64,000 nucleotides of DNA from Mycobacterium sp. SM1 (GCF_018361265.1 NZ_JAFLNH010000003.1:384501-448500), one strand, 5' to 3'; positions 36,058 through 48,736 are shown, counted from the stretch's first letter. The notes: a model not told the origin generated them from the sequence alone. Numbers and translations: made by a program.

Positions 36058-36927
36058 ATGTCGTCGGCCATGTCATTGTCCGACGCCGAGCTGGTTGCGG
36101 CTCGGGCCACGATCAGCCGCGCCCTGGACGAGGATCTGCGCTACGGCCCGGACATCACCACGGCGGCGACGGTGCCGCTAGGGGCCAAGGTCAGCGCGTC
36201 GCTGAGAGTTCGCGAGCCCGGGGTGATCGCCGGAGTGGACGTCGCGCTGCTGGTGCTCGACGAGGTGCTCGGGCCCGGCGGCTACCGGGTGCTCGACCGC
36301 GTCGAGGATGGCGCCCGGCTGCAGCCGGGCGCGACGCTGCTGCGGGTGCAGGCCGACGCGCGTGGCCTGCTGACCGCCGAGCGGACCCTGCTGAATCTGC
36401 TGTGCCACCTGTCCGGGATCGCCACCGCCACGGCGGCCTGGGTCGACGCCGTGCGCGGCACCAAGGCCAGGATCCGCGACACCCGCAAAACCCTGCCCGG
36501 GCTGCGGGCGCTGCAGAAATACGCGGTGCGCGTCGGCGGCGGGGTCAATCACCGCCTCGGGTTGGGGGACGCCGCGCTGATCAAAGACAACCACGTCGCG
36601 GCGGCGGGATCGGTGGTCGCCGCGCTGCGGGCGGTGCGCGCGGCGGCACCCAATCTGCCGTGCGAGGTGGAGGTGGATTCGCTGGAGCAGCTCGACGAGC
36701 TGCTGGCCGAGGAGCCGGAGTTGGTGCTGCTGGACAACTTCACCGTTTGGCAGGCCCAGGCCGCGGTGCAGCGTCGTGATGCCCGCGCGCCCGCCGTCAA
36801 GCTCGAGGCCTCCGGGGGGCTCACCCTGGGCACCGCCGCCGCCTACGCCGGCACCGGGGTGGATTACCTGGCCGTGGGCGCCCTGACCCACTCGGCGCGG
36901 GCCCTGGATATCGGTCTGGATCTGTAG
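36058..36927 (+). CDS. nadC: Quinolinate phosphoribosyltransferase
   Basis: Converts quinolinate and PRPP to nicotinate mononucleotide. The 289-aa protein has the family motifs EDLRYGPDITT, RDTRKTLPGLR (PRPP/quinolinate-binding Arg and Lys), GGGVNHRLGLGDAALIKDNH and EVEVDSLEQ. Four in-frame ATGs occur between 36007 and 36070. The one at 36058 is chosen for its strong GGGGAGGAG at 7 nt; the one at 36070 best matches the M. tuberculosis N-terminus. It ends the nadABC operon. Confidence 0.95.
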   Translation: MSSAMSLSDAELVAARATISRALDEDLRYGPDITTAATVPLGAKVSASLRVREPGVIAGVDVALLVLDEVLGPGGYRVLDRVEDGARLQPGATLLRVQADARGLLTAERTLLNLLCHLSGIATATAAWVDAVRGTKARIRDTRKTLPGLRALQKYAVRVGGGVNHRLGLGDAALIKDNHVAAAGSVVAALRAVRAAAPNLPCEVEVDSLEQLDELLAEEPELVLLDNFTVWQAQAAVQRRDARAPAVKLEASGGLTLGTAAAYAGTGVDYLAVGALTHSARALDIGLDL

Positions 36928-36935
36928 CGGCAAAC

Positions 36936-36959
36936 GGCCGCCCGGGCGCGCCCGCGGCC
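36936..36959. terminator. GC-rich hairpin between nadC and convergent Ddn-like gene
   Basis: GGCCGC (36936-36941) pairs with GCGGCC (36954-36959), and the inner CGGGC/GCCCG extends the helix. There is no U-tract. Lying between two converging genes, it could act in both directions. Confidence 0.4.
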
Positions 36960-37002
36960 GGCCGCGCGCTTGGAGGCGATGTCGGCGACGAACACGCCGC
37001 TG

Positions 37003-37413
37003 TTACGCGACGTCGGCGACGAGCACGCCGACCCGGCGGGCCTGCACCCGGGCCATCCACGGCAACCCGGCGGCGTCGCTGCCGGCGGCCAGCACCCGCG
37101 GATTGGTGATGTGCACGGTCTTGCCCAGGAGCCGCACGTCGGCCTCGCCCGCGGCCAACACGTTTTTGACCCAGTTCGTTTTCCCGTGAGCCAGCGCGAT
37201 CGCCAGCAGCGGGCCGTTGCGGTAGGCGGTCACAACGGTTTTATACGGGGTACCGGACTTGCGGCCGCGGTGGGCGATGATCGCGGTCCCGGGAAGATAG
37301 CCCGCTACCGGCTTGAGCAGCGGGTTGACGTAGCGGATTTGGAAGCGTTCCAGCCACGGCGGAAAGACCATTGGGACGCCGGGGGCGTTGTTGGGATGAT
37401 CCTGTGCTGACAT
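37003..37413 (-). CDS. Deazaflavin-dependent nitroreductase-family protein (Rv1598c-like)
   Basis: A 136-aa member of the same Ddn/DUF385 split-barrel family as the gene at 17351 but of another subgroup. Features are [21 protein letters not shown] (in part [10 protein letters not shown]), [22 protein letters not shown], and a C-terminus ending VGVLVADVA. Length equals that of Rv1598c. It probably binds F420; activity is unknown. It is divergent from hisD across 84 bp. Confidence 0.88.
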   Translation of the reverse strand: MSAQDHPNNAPGVPMVFPPWLERFQIRYVNPLLKPVAGYLPGTAIIAHRGRKSGTPYKTVVTAYRNGPLLAIALAHGKTNWVKNVLAAGEADVRLLGKTVHITNPRVLAAGSDAAGLPWMARVQARRVGVLVADVA

Positions 37414-37497
37414 GACGGCTCCGTTCGTTTTAAGCGAGTATGCGACGCTGCACCGATGCGCGACGATATCGAGGAGCCGTTCTGGGACAATGATCGG

Positions 37498-40563
<3,066 letters not shown>

Positions 40564-40567
<4 letters not shown>

Positions 40568-41184
40568 AAAGCAAATCCGTTGTGGTGCTGGACTATGGCT
40601 CGGGTAATCTGCGGTCCGCGCAACGCGCGCTGCAGCGGGCCGGCGCCACGGTGGAGGTGACCGCGGATGCCCGCGCCGCCGTGGCCGCCGACGGGCTGGT
40701 GGTGCCCGGCGTCGGGGCGTTTCAGGCGTGCATGGCGGGTTTGCGGGCCATCCGCGGGGACCGGATCATCGCCCAACGGGTTTCGGCGGGGCGCCCGGTG
40801 CTGGGGGTCTGTGTGGGCATGCAGATCCTGTTTGCCCGCGGCGTGGAGTTCGGGGTCGAATCGCCGGGGTGCGGGCAGTGGCCCGGTGCGGTGACCCTGC
40901 TGGACGCCCCGATCATCCCGCACATGGGCTGGAACGTGGTGCAAGCCGCACCGGGCAGCGCCCTGTTCAAGGGTCTAAGCCCAGATGCCCGGTTTTATTT
41001 CGTGCACTCCTACGCCGCCCAGCGCTGGGAAGGCGCGCCCGGCGCGCTGCTGAGCTGGGCCACATACCATGTCCCGTTTTTGGCCGCGGTCGAGGACGGC
41101 GCGCTGGCGGCCACCCAGTTTCACCCGGAAAAAAGCGGAGATACCGGGGCGGCGCTGCTGAGCAACTGGGTCGAGGGACTGTGA
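40564..41184 (+). CDS. hisH: Imidazole glycerol phosphate synthase, glutamine amidotransferase subunit
   Basis: Produces ammonia from glutamine for HisF. The 206-aa class I amidotransferase has the nucleophile Cys83 ([11 protein letters not shown]), the oxyanion-strand VPGVGAF, and His187/Glu189 in QFHPEKSG. The GTG overlaps the hisB stop. An 82-bp gap before hisA is the largest in the block. Confidence 0.96.
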
Positions 41185-41266
41185 GGATGTCTTCGACAGC
41201 GCATTGCGCGACGCAACCGCCCAGAGCGCGCGGCGCTGGTTGCACGCTGGCGAAACGGGGTGTCCC

Positions 41267-41998
41267 GTGGCGCTGATCGTGTTGCCCGCCGTGGACGTGG
41301 TCGACGGTCGCGCCGTGCGCCTGGTGCAGGGCCGCGCCGGCAGCGAGACCGAGTACGGCTCGGCGGTCGACGCCGCGCTGGGCTGGCAGCGCGACGGCGC
41401 CGAATGGCTCCATCTGGTCGACTTGGACGCCGCGTTCGGGCGTGGCTCCAACCGCGAACTGCTGGCCGAGGTGGTTGGCAAGCTCGACATCGCGGTCGAG
41501 CTGTCCGGCGGGATCCGCGACGACGAGTCGCTGGCCGCGGCGCTGGCCACCGGCTGCGCGCGGGTCAACCTCGGCACCGCGGCGCTGGAAAACCCGGCCT
41601 GGTGCGCGGAGGTGATCGCCCGCCACGGCGAGAAAATCGCCGTCGGATTAGACGTCCGAATCGTCGACGGCCGGCACCGGTTGCGTGGGCGCGGCTGGGA
41701 AACCGACGGTGGTGACCTGTGGGAAGTGATGGAACGCCTTGAGGAGCAAGGGTGTTCACGGTTTGTCGTTACGGATGTCAGCAAGGACGGCACCCTGAGC
41801 GGCCCTAACCTCGAGTTGCTCGCGCGGGTCGCCGAGCGCACCGCCGCCGCGGTGATCGCCTCCGGCGGGGTGTCCAGCCTCGATGACCTGCGCGCCATCG
41901 CCGCGCTGACCGGCAGCGGAGTGGAAGGCGCGATCGTGGGCAAGGCCCTCTACGCCGGGCGGTTCAGCCTGGCGCAAGCACTGGCGGCGGTGCGATGA
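41267..41998 (+). CDS. hisA: Phosphoribosyl isomerase A (HisA/PriA)
   Basis: TIM-barrel isomerase acting on ProFAR. The 243-aa protein has Asp10 in [14 protein letters not shown] and the second catalytic Asp170 in [10 protein letters not shown]. In actinobacteria the enzyme also replaces TrpF in tryptophan synthesis; consistent with that, the trp cluster at 49267-54572 has no trpF. The GTG is chosen because [10 protein letters not shown] matches the family N-terminus. Longer frames upstream have no conserved sequence. Confidence 0.95.
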   Translation: MALIVLPAVDVVDGRAVRLVQGRAGSETEYGSAVDAALGWQRDGAEWLHLVDLDAAFGRGSNRELLAEVVGKLDIAVELSGGIRDDESLAAALATGCARVNLGTAALENPAWCAEVIARHGEKIAVGLDVRIVDGRHRLRGRGWETDGGDLWEVMERLEEQGCSRFVVTDVSKDGTLSGPNLELLARVAERTAAAVIASGGVSSLDDLRAIAALTGSGVEGAIVGKALYAGRFSLAQALAAVR

Positions 41999-42810
41999 CG
42001 CTGGACGTCACGGATTTGGAGGCGCTGGTGGCCGAGGCGTCGACGATCCTCGACGCGGCGGCCGAGCCGTTCCTTGCCGGGCACCGCGCGAGCTCGGCGG
42101 TCCGCAAAAAAGGTGACGATTTCGCCACCAAGGTCGATCTGGAGATCGAGCGCCAGGTCGCCGATGCGCTGGTCGCGGCCACCGGCATCATGGTGCACGG
42201 CGAGGAGTTCGGCGGCCCGGACGTTGGCTCTCCGTGGGTGTGGGTGCTGGACCCCATCGACGGGACGTTCAACTACGCCGCCGGATCTCCGATGGCCGCG
42301 ATCCTGTTGGGCCTGATGCGTGACGGTGATCCGGTGGCGGGCCTGACTTGGGTCCCGTTCACCGGCCAGCGCTACACCGCGGTGGTGGGTGGTCCCCTGA
42401 TCAAAAACGGTGTGCCGCAGCCGCCGCTGGAGCCGGGCGAGCTTTCCGAGTCGATCGTCGGGGTGGGCACCTTCAACGTGGACTCGCGGGGGCGGTTCCC
42501 GGGACGCTACCGGCTGGCCGTGCTGGAAAATCTCAGCCGGGTGTCCTCGCGGCTGCGCATGCACGGTGCCACCGGCATCGACCTGGCTTATGTGGCTGAC
42601 GGAATTCTGGGCGGCGCAGTCAGTTTCGGTGATCATGTGTGGGATCATGCCGCGGGGGTGGCGCTGGTGCGGGCCGCGGGCGGCATCGTCACCAATCTGG
42701 CCGGCGAGCCCTGGAGCCCGGACGCGCGCTCGGCGCTGGCGGCGGCTCCGGGTGTGCACGCCCAGATGCTGGAGATCCTGTGCAGCACAGGCAGGCCGGA
42801 GGATTATTGA
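41995..42810 (+). CDS. impA: Inositol-monophosphatase family phosphatase
   Basis: A 271-aa Mg-dependent phosphatase in the position of ImpA (Rv1604). Metal and substrate motifs are [23 protein letters not shown] and [15 protein letters not shown]. Placed between hisA and hisF with 4-bp overlap at the start, it could supply a phosphatase step; histidinol-phosphate phosphatases of this superfamily exist in actinobacteria (HisN), but inositol phosphate is the substrate usually assumed for ImpA. The two options cannot be separated from the sequence. Confidence 0.92.
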   Translation: MTLDVTDLEALVAEASTILDAAAEPFLAGHRASSAVRKKGDDFATKVDLEIERQVADALVAATGIMVHGEEFGGPDVGSPWVWVLDPIDGTFNYAAGSPMAAILLGLMRDGDPVAGLTWVPFTGQRYTAVVGGPLIKNGVPQPPLEPGELSESIVGVGTFNVDSRGRFPGRYRLAVLENLSRVSSRLRMHGATGIDLAYVADGILGGAVSFGDHVWDHAAGVALVRAAGGIVTNLAGEPWSPDARSALAAAPGVHAQMLEILCSTGRPEDY

Positions 42811-42812
42811 CG

Positions 42813-43598
42813 GTGTGTTGCGGTAACGGTCTTGCGGTGCGGGTGATCCCGTGCCTGGATGTCGACAACGGCCGGGTGGTCAAGGGCGTCAACTTCGCCA
42901 ACCTGCGCGACGCCGGTGATCCCGTCGAGCTCGCGGCCGCCTACGACGCCGAGGGCGCCGACGAGTTGACCTTTCTCGACGTGACGGCCTCATCGTCGGG
43001 ACGGGCCACCATGCTGGAGGTGGTGCGCCGCACCGCCGAGCAGGTGTTCATCCCGCTGACGGTGGGCGGGGGGGTGCGCAGCGTGGCCGACGTGGACATG
43101 CTGCTGCGCGCCGGGGCGGACAAGGTCGCGGTCAACACCGCCGCGATCGCGCGGCCGGACCTGCTGGCCGAGATGGCCCGGGCCTTCGGCTCCCAGTGCA
43201 TCGTGTTGTCCGTCGACGCGCGCACCGTGCCCGCCGGTGCCGCGCCCACCGCCTCCGGCTGGGAGGTCACCACACACGGCGGGCGCCGTGGCACCGGCAT
43301 CGATGCGATCGAGTGGGCGGTCCGGGGCGCCGAGTTGGGGGCGGGGGAGATCCTGCTGAATTCGATGGACGCCGACGGCACCCGCACCGGCTTCGACCTG
43401 GCGATGCTGCGGGCGGTGCGCGCCGCGGTGCGCCTGCCGGTGATCGCCAGCGGCGGCGCCGGGGCGGTGGAGCATTTCGCGCCCGCGGTGCGCGCCGGCG
43501 CCGACGCGGTATTGGCGGCCAGTGTTTTTCACTTCCGCCAGTTGACCATCGGGCAGGTGAAGGCCGCGATGGCGGCGGAGGGGATCACGGTGCGATGA
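42813..43598 (+). CDS. hisF: Imidazole glycerol phosphate synthase, cyclase subunit
   Basis: Cyclises PRFAR with ammonia from HisH. The 261-aa barrel has [20 protein letters not shown] (catalytic Asp), [26 protein letters not shown] and [10 protein letters not shown] (second Asp). The GTG at 42813 stands 9 nt behind GGAGGA; a TTG at 42807 overlaps the impA stop and is an alternative. The N-terminus differs from M. tuberculosis only in the first few residues. Confidence 0.95.
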   Translation: MCCGNGLAVRVIPCLDVDNGRVVKGVNFANLRDAGDPVELAAAYDAEGADELTFLDVTASSSGRATMLEVVRRTAEQVFIPLTVGGGVRSVADVDMLLRAGADKVAVNTAAIARPDLLAEMARAFGSQCIVLSVDARTVPAGAAPTASGWEVTTHGGRRGTGIDAIEWAVRGAELGAGEILLNSMDADGTRTGFDLAMLRAVRAAVRLPVIASGGAGAVEHFAPAVRAGADAVLAASVFHFRQLTIGQVKAAMAAEGITVR

Positions 43599-43942
43599 CG
43601 CTCGACGCGGCCATCGCGGCCCGGCTCAAGCGCAACGCCGAGGGACTGTTCACCGCCGTGGTGCAGGAACGCGCCAGCGGTGACGTGCTGATGGTGGCCT
43701 GGATGGACGACGAGGCGCTGGCCCGCACTTTGGAAACCCGTGAGGCAACCTACTTTTCGCGGTCCCGCGGCCAGCAGTGGGTCAAGGGCGCCACCTCGGG
43801 CCACACCCAGCATGTGCATTCGGTGCGCCTGGACTGCGACGGCGACGCGGTGCTGCTGGTGGTCGACCAGGCCGGCGGCGCCTGCCACACCGGGGATCAC
43901 AGCTGCTTCGACGCCGACGTGCTCCTGGAGCCCGAGGACTGA
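43595..43942 (+). CDS. hisI: Phosphoribosyl-AMP cyclohydrolase
   Basis: Opens the adenine ring of PR-AMP in histidine synthesis. The 115-aa monofunctional enzyme has [32 protein letters not shown] (in part [11 protein letters not shown]), and the Zn/Mg ligands in DCDGDAVLL and [12 protein letters not shown]. The ATG overlaps the hisF stop. hisE and hisG are not in this window. It ends the his block; downstream the collinearity with M. tuberculosis breaks. Confidence 0.97.
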   Translation: MTLDAAIAARLKRNAEGLFTAVVQERASGDVLMVAWMDDEALARTLETREATYFSRSRGQQWVKGATSGHTQHVHSVRLDCDGDAVLLVVDQAGGACHTGDHSCFDADVLLEPED

Positions 43943-44166
43943 CCCGCCGGCTTGTTCACGGTTGTGCCGGGCTGGTAGGTGAGCTCGGTGCCCTGGCGAT
44001 CTGGCTTATCGGCGCACCCGTCTCGTTCGCGCTTCACCGGCGACGTGAACCGGCATACAAGCAGAACCTCGCGATCTTCTTAGCCGGGATGCTGATATTC
44101 CATGTCGTCACTTGTCTGGATGTGGCGATCGAGGCGCCGCAAACACTCCTGTTCTGGCCTCGGTGA
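43943..44166 (+). pseudogene. Possible membrane-protein remnant downstream of hisI
   Basis: The frame running to TGA at 44164-44166 reads as a plausible two-helix membrane segment (ELGALAIWLIGAPVSFALH and IFLAGMLIFHVVTCLDVAI) with a positive cluster between. No ATG, GTG or TTG lies at its beginning outside hisI, so the 5' end appears lost. chaA, the next gene in M. tuberculosis, is not recognisable here. The following 44167-44297 shows nothing clear. Confidence 0.35.
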
Positions 44167-44297
44167 CGGCGGCCGAAATCCGCGCAGCTCAAGCCCGGCA
44201 TGGACGCTAAACGGAATGCGCGAGTGGGGCGAAGGCCGGCGGCGCAGTTTGCACAACGTGCCCTTTTTGCAGGCCGTCTTCCGTGCGCGAAGCGGGC

Positions 44298-47123
44298 TCA
44301 TCGCTGCCGTAGTGGGCGGGAACGCACCAGTGTTGGCCACCAGAACCACGGCCCGAGGATTCTGACTATGCATGGCACGACGAATGAACGCACGATCAGC
44401 GTGTCGAGCAGCAGGCCGATGCACACCGTGGAACCCACCTGACCGATGGTTCGGAGATCGCTTGTCAGCATTGCCAACATAGTGAACGCGAACACCAAGC
44501 CCGCGGAAGTCACCACACTTCCCGTGCTTCCGAGCGCGCGGATGAGACCGGTGTTCAGCCCGGCGTGAAGCTCCTCTTTGACACGGATGATCAACAGCAG
44601 GTTGTAGTCCGAACCCACCGCCACCAGGATGATAAACGTAAGCGGCAATATCAACCAGTGCAGGGGCAGGCCGATGAGGTGCTGCCAGACGAGTACGGAG
44701 AGCCCAAACGCCCCTGCGTACGAGAATGCCACGGTGCCGGGGATGACCAAGGCGGCCATCAGACTTCGCGTGAGGAACATCATGATCAAGAAGATCAGCA
44801 CGAAGGCGGCGATCGCCACGATGAGCAGGTCGGACGCGGCGTATTCCTTGATGTCCTCATCGTTGGATGCTGAACCGCCGATATAAACTCTCGCGCCGGC
44901 CAACGAGGTCTCTTTCAGCGCCGTGGTTATGGCTGTGGGGAACTGTTCAACACGCTCCACGCCTTCCGGGCCCATCGCGTCGCCCTCGAGGGTGACGATG
45001 AACCGCGCAGCCTCGCCGTCCGGTGACATCAGCAGCGCCATACCCGTTTTGACGTCTTCGTTGTCGAAGCCTTCTCGGGGGATGTAGAAATAGTCGTCGC
45101 TGCGGGACTGGTCGAAGTCAAGCCCCACATTGATCTGGTCGAAGAATGTCTGATCGGTTTGCGTGGACTGCAGAGCCGACGAACCGTAGGTGTTAACCAA
45201 AAGAGCCGCTAAAACCTCCGAGTCGTCGGCCGTGAGCTTCAGCTGGGTGATGATTTGCGGCAGAATTCTGTCGACGGCCTCGAGGGAGGTTTTAGCGTCG
45301 GTGATGTCATCGGCGAGCTTGTCGATGTTGTCGAGCGCATCCCAGAGCGATCTGAATGCCGAGCAAGTGGGAATGTCGAAACAGTGCTTCTCCCAATAGA
45401 AATAGCTTTTGATGGGCCGGAAGAAATCGTCGAGATCTGCGATTTCCGAGCGCATCTCATCGGTGATCTTCTGCAGATCCTCGATGGTGACAACCGTCTT
45501 GTGCAGCTCATCCGACATGTTTTGGAAAAACACGATCTCTTTCCGCAAGACCGCGACGGTGTGCATCGTGATCTGTGCCTGCTGGTCGGTATTAGCGTTT
45601 TGCTGCTTATTGAACGGAAGCTGCTGGCCGTTGCCGCTGCCTTGCGTGGTGAACAAGTAAGGGATGGTGGCGTGTTCCAACGGTCGACCCAGGGGCCTGG
45701 TGATGCTTTGCACCATCGCGACGCCGGGGAGGCGGATGAGAGCCTTGGCCACCCGGTCTAATGAGATGAAGTCAGCCGAGTTTCGCATATCATGATCCGT
45801 CTCGACCATCAACATCTCGGGGAACAGCTTGCTCTTCGGGAAGTGCCGATCCGCCGCCGCGAAGCCCTGATTAGCGGGGGCATTTCGCGGTTGGTACTGA
45901 CGGTCGTCGTAGTTCTGCCGATACGTCGGCACGAAGATCGCCCCGAGCAGGACGGCCGCGGCGCTGGCCGCGAAGATCGGCACCGGCCACCGGACCACGC
46001 TCGTTCCGATCCGCCGATACAGGTGCGCCTTCGCCGTCCCTCTCGGGTCGAAGAGCCCGAACAGGCTGCCCACGGTCAAAATGGCCGGGCCGAGCGTCAG
46101 CGCTGCCGCAATGGTGAACAGCATGCTGATGGCAACGGCGGGCCCCATGGTGTGGAAGTAATTGAGCCGCGCGAAAATCAAGCAGAAACACGCACCCGCG
46201 ATCGTCAGCCCGGAGCCCAGGATGACGGGGGTGACACTTTTGTACGCGGTGTAAAACGCCTCCTCTTTGCCTTCGCCGGCCTGGCGCGCCTCGTGATAGC
46301 GGCCGATCAAGAAGATGCCGTAGTCCGTGCCCGCCCCCAGGGTCAGCGCGACGACGATGTTGACGGCGAATGACGAGAGCTCGATATACCCCAAATGGCC
46401 GAGAGCCGCGATAATCCCCTTCGCGACCAACATCTCGATCAAAACTCCAAGTAAGGGCACCAGCACGGTGCTGATCGAGCGGTACACCAGCAGCAACATC
46501 ACGACGATGAGGCAGATCACCGCGATGGTGATGTTGTTCAAGCTCGAATTGGCAATGGCCACCGTGTCCGAGGCCAGCGGCGCCGCACCGCTGACATAGA
46601 CCTTCAGCCCGGGCGGCGGCGTGTCCTTGGCGACGATCTCGCGCACGGCGTTGACGGACTGGTTCGCTTGCATTTGGCCGATATCGCCCGCAAGACGCAG
46701 CAGCACGTACGCGCACTTGCCGTCGAGGCTCTGCGCCCCCGCCGCGGTGATCGGCTTCCCCCACAGATCCATCACGTACTGCACGTGCTTGGGGTCCTGC
46801 TTCAGCCGGCGCAGCAGTTCGTCGTAGTAGCGATGGTCGGCGTCGCCCAACGGGCGGTTGGCCTCCAACACCAGCATCGTCAGATTGGTCGAATTCGATT
46901 CGTGGAACTTTTCGCCGATCGCCAGCAATGCCCGCTGCGAGGGGGCATAGTGCGGGACCATCGGGCCCGCGAGTTCTTCTGCGACCCGCTCTACTTGCGG
47001 CATGAAGGCGTTCGTCGACACCGCGAGAAGCGCCCAAAAGGTGATGATCGGTATCGCGAAGACGCGGATCATTCTGGGGACGACGGGTCCTCTGGCCCGA
47101 TGCTCGGCGCGGTGCTCGCTCAT
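44298..47123 (-). CDS. mmpL: MmpL-family RND lipid/siderophore transporter
   Basis: A 941-aa inner-membrane exporter. One N-terminal helix (about 20-40) and two sets of membrane helices (about 195-400 and 760-925) surround two periplasmic domains; the second is long and helical with a Cys pair (CFDIPTC), as in MmpL4/5-like proteins. The Asp-Tyr proton-relay pairs are Asp267-Tyr268 (GAGTDYGIFLIGR) and Asp839-Tyr840 (VGSDYNLLLIIRV). The ATG overlaps the mmpS stop. The cargo is unknown. The pair is absent at this place in M. tuberculosis and the DNA is less G+C-rich than the flanks. Confidence 0.95.
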   Translation of the reverse strand: MSEHRAEHRARGPVVPRMIRVFAIPIITFWALLAVSTNAFMPQVERVAEELAGPMVPHYAPSQRALLAIGEKFHESNSTNLTMLVLEANRPLGDADHRYYDELLRRLKQDPKHVQYVMDLWGKPITAAGAQSLDGKCAYVLLRLAGDIGQMQANQSVNAVREIVAKDTPPPGLKVYVSGAAPLASDTVAIANSSLNNITIAVICLIVVMLLLVYRSISTVLVPLLGVLIEMLVAKGIIAALGHLGYIELSSFAVNIVVALTLGAGTDYGIFLIGRYHEARQAGEGKEEAFYTAYKSVTPVILGSGLTIAGACFCLIFARLNYFHTMGPAVAISMLFTIAAALTLGPAILTVGSLFGLFDPRGTAKAHLYRRIGTSVVRWPVPIFAASAAAVLLGAIFVPTYRQNYDDRQYQPRNAPANQGFAAADRHFPKSKLFPEMLMVETDHDMRNSADFISLDRVAKALIRLPGVAMVQSITRPLGRPLEHATIPYLFTTQGSGNGQQLPFNKQQNANTDQQAQITMHTVAVLRKEIVFFQNMSDELHKTVVTIEDLQKITDEMRSEIADLDDFFRPIKSYFYWEKHCFDIPTCSAFRSLWDALDNIDKLADDITDAKTSLEAVDRILPQIITQLKLTADDSEVLAALLVNTYGSSALQSTQTDQTFFDQINVGLDFDQSRSDDYFYIPREGFDNEDVKTGMALLMSPDGEAARFIVTLEGDAMGPEGVERVEQFPTAITTALKETSLAGARVYIGGSASNDEDIKEYAASDLLIVAIAAFVLIFLIMMFLTRSLMAALVIPGTVAFSYAGAFGLSVLVWQHLIGLPLHWLILPLTFIILVAVGSDYNLLLIIRVKEELHAGLNTGLIRALGSTGSVVTSAGLVFAFTMLAMLTSDLRTIGQVGSTVCIGLLLDTLIVRSFVVPCIVRILGPWFWWPTLVRSRPLRQR

Positions 47124-47563
47124 GCGGATTTCACGAGGCAAAAGACGTGCGCATCCTGATGGGTATCGGACTGCTCAGCGCGAACCACACCATTCACCCG
47201 GATCCGGCAGCCAACTTGACCACCATGAACCTGTGCCGAGATGCTGCCGGACACCACGGTGAGCGTGGTCGCCTCCGTGTGCGACCACGGCAAGCTCGTG
47301 AGCTGAACCTGATGGGGATGCCCGTCGACGTCCACCCAGACGAGCATCCCCCCTTCGCCGACGGAGCCGAACAGCTCATACGTGAGCCGTTTGAGATTGA
47401 ACTCCGGCGGTGCCGCCGGGCCGTTGACGGTGATGACGGGCGGGGGATTGGACAGCTCGTGCACCTTCCACATGCCCAGTGCGCCCGCACCGAGCGCAAC
47501 GATGGCAACCAACGGCATCCAGGCTCGCGCCAAGAGAGTCCTGCCAACCGAACGAGGTCTCAC
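47120..47563 (-). CDS. mmpS: MmpS-family accessory membrane protein
   Basis: A 147-aa partner of the adjacent MmpL. One N-terminal membrane helix (about 12-34, WMPLVAIVALGAGALGMW) is followed by the periplasmic beta domain, with LTYELFGSVGEGGMLVWVD (in part ELFGSVGEGG) and the paired cysteines in VGCRIRVNG and HVFCLVKSA. The GTG follows AAAGGTGG at good spacing. MmpS proteins assist MmpL export of glycopeptidolipids or siderophores. Confidence 0.94.
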   Translation of the reverse strand: MRPRSVGRTLLARAWMPLVAIVALGAGALGMWKVHELSNPPPVITVNGPAAPPEFNLKRLTYELFGSVGEGGMLVWVDVDGHPHQVQLTSLPWSHTEATTLTVVSGSISAQVHGGQVGCRIRVNGVVRAEQSDTHQDAHVFCLVKSA

Positions 47564-47645
47564 TCGACCACCTTTCGCCGGTCCCGGTCACAAACCTATG
47601 CGCTCTATTCTCGATCCCGAGCCGAGACGGCCACGGCGCGGATGC

Positions 47646-47664
47646 ATATCAACTAGGCTGATAT
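47646..47664. promoter_or_regulatory. Inverted repeat upstream of mmpS (operator candidate)
   Basis: ATATCA and TGATAT are perfect 6-bp arms around AACTAGG, 83 bp before mmpS, in an otherwise G+C-rich context. The arms contain -10-like TATAT on either strand. mmpS-mmpL operons are often controlled by TetR or MarR repressors, but no repressor gene is adjacent. The rest of 47564-47851 shows nothing clear. Confidence 0.4.
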
Positions 47665-47851
47665 ATGAACGTGGGTAGGGTACCAGCACGGGTCCGCAAC
47701 GCGGACACCGGCTGTGCGGACATCACCGAGTGGCACCGAGTGGCGCTATCGGCGACGTGAGACGAGAAGGGGCGGCACGGACCGCGTTAGGCAGGTGTTA
47801 GGCGCGGTTAGGTGACAATGCCGTCCACCTGGGAACGACGAGGCACAACGG

Positions 47852-48277
47852 TCAAGACATTGCCTGCACCCGCCATTTCAGCCGTGTGCTTCTGAGAAGC
47901 TGAATCGTGAAGTTTATGGAGGCCAGCATGGGGAACACTCCAAGAAATGTCCGCTCGGAGGGTGTTGCTCCATGCAGGTGGTAAAGACTGCCAAATACAT
48001 AAAAACATCCCACCATGAACAACGCACCGGGAATGCAGTACGCCATCAAAGAGCTACGATCAGCAATGATTTGCTTTGCATAATCCACCTCTTCCTTCGA
48101 CATGTGTTCGTTTTTGCGCACTTTACGTATAACCGCTTTCGCGCTCCCTATGCCTTCACTTATCGGCAGAGGTGCTCGTTCGCAGAGCCGTCTTACGAAT
48201 ACCGTAGCAAAGGCAGCCAATACCAATACCGCCACGAGGGAAAGTACAGTCAGATAACCCCATAAGTCGGAATTCAT
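47852..48277 (-). CDS. Small membrane protein of atypical base composition
   Basis: A 141-aa protein with an N-terminal helix (about 7-29), a charged cytoplasmic stretch with KVRKNEHMSKEEVDYAKQII, then two or more helices (about 78-98 and 110-128). AAGGAGCGGG sits at ideal distance before the ATG, which argues for a real gene. The coding DNA is clearly A+T-richer than its neighbours, with many A/T-ending codons, a sign of transfer. I do not recognise the family. Next to mmpS but reading separately, with 288 bp between them. Confidence 0.7.
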   Translation of the reverse strand: MNSDLWGYLTVLSLVAVLVLAAFATVFVRRLCERAPLPISEGIGSAKAVIRKVRKNEHMSKEEVDYAKQIIADRSSLMAYCIPGALFMVGCFYVFGSLYHLHGATPSERTFLGVFPMLASINFTIQLLRSTRLKWRVQAMS

Positions 48278-48340
48278 TATCCCGCTCCTTCGTCCGCCCG
48301 ACCGACCTTAGCGGCCACACTTGAAACACTGGCGAATCCA

Positions 48341-48574
48341 TCACGGTTGGCTTCGAAGACTCCGCCATACCCGATGGATATCAATGACCGTGTCGGCGAG
48401 TCCCCCGAGGCAGCGCAATCGTGGCTCGAGTATGGCGTTGCCGTTCGGATCGCGCGCATAGGCCCCGGCCTTGGCCTTATCGATGTTGGGGCAGTAGGCG
48501 GTCCTGGAGAAGGCGTGATCCGCGACCTCGTCCGGCTGCCCGCGGCGCATACCTGCATGCCGGTGTTCGCTCAT
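48341..48574 (-). CDS. Uncertain short ORF or gene remnant
   Basis: A 77-aa frame with an ATG but no good ribosome site; the peptide has a fairly ordinary composition (TAYCPNIDKAKAGAYARDP) and does not look like a pure shadow, since no convincing gene lies opposite. Upstream the same strand has no conserved continuation, so this may be a decayed gene. The rest of 48278-48737 shows no other gene. Confidence 0.25.
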   Translation of the reverse strand: MSEHRHAGMRRGQPDEVADHAFSRTAYCPNIDKAKAGAYARDPNGNAILEPRLRCLGGLADTVIDIHRVWRSLRSQP

Positions 48575-48692
48575 TGGCCGATTGGGCCCGCAACGCCGCA
48601 ACCCAAGCCCCGCAGCGCGTGCTGCACGCCGAGTCGATGTCCGGCGGGGCCGCGGCAGGATGCTGGGCGCCAGCGATGGTTTGTCGGGCCGG

Positions 48693-48736
48693 TTTAGCCG
48701 CGGTTTAGCCGCGGTTTCGCCCGGGATTAGCCCGGG
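48693..48736. terminator. Repeats and hairpin downstream of bcpB
   Basis: CCCGGG (48720-48725), ATTAG and CCCGGG (48731-48736) form a 6-bp hairpin that ends 1 nt before the bcpB stop. GGTTTAGCCGC is repeated just beyond it. It may end bcpB transcription, although no U-tract is present. Confidence 0.4.

Noticed and set aside
48347..48697. 116-codon plus-strand ORF
   Set aside because: No ribosome site and a low-complexity Pro/Arg/Cys end; it probably arises by chance beside a decayed region.
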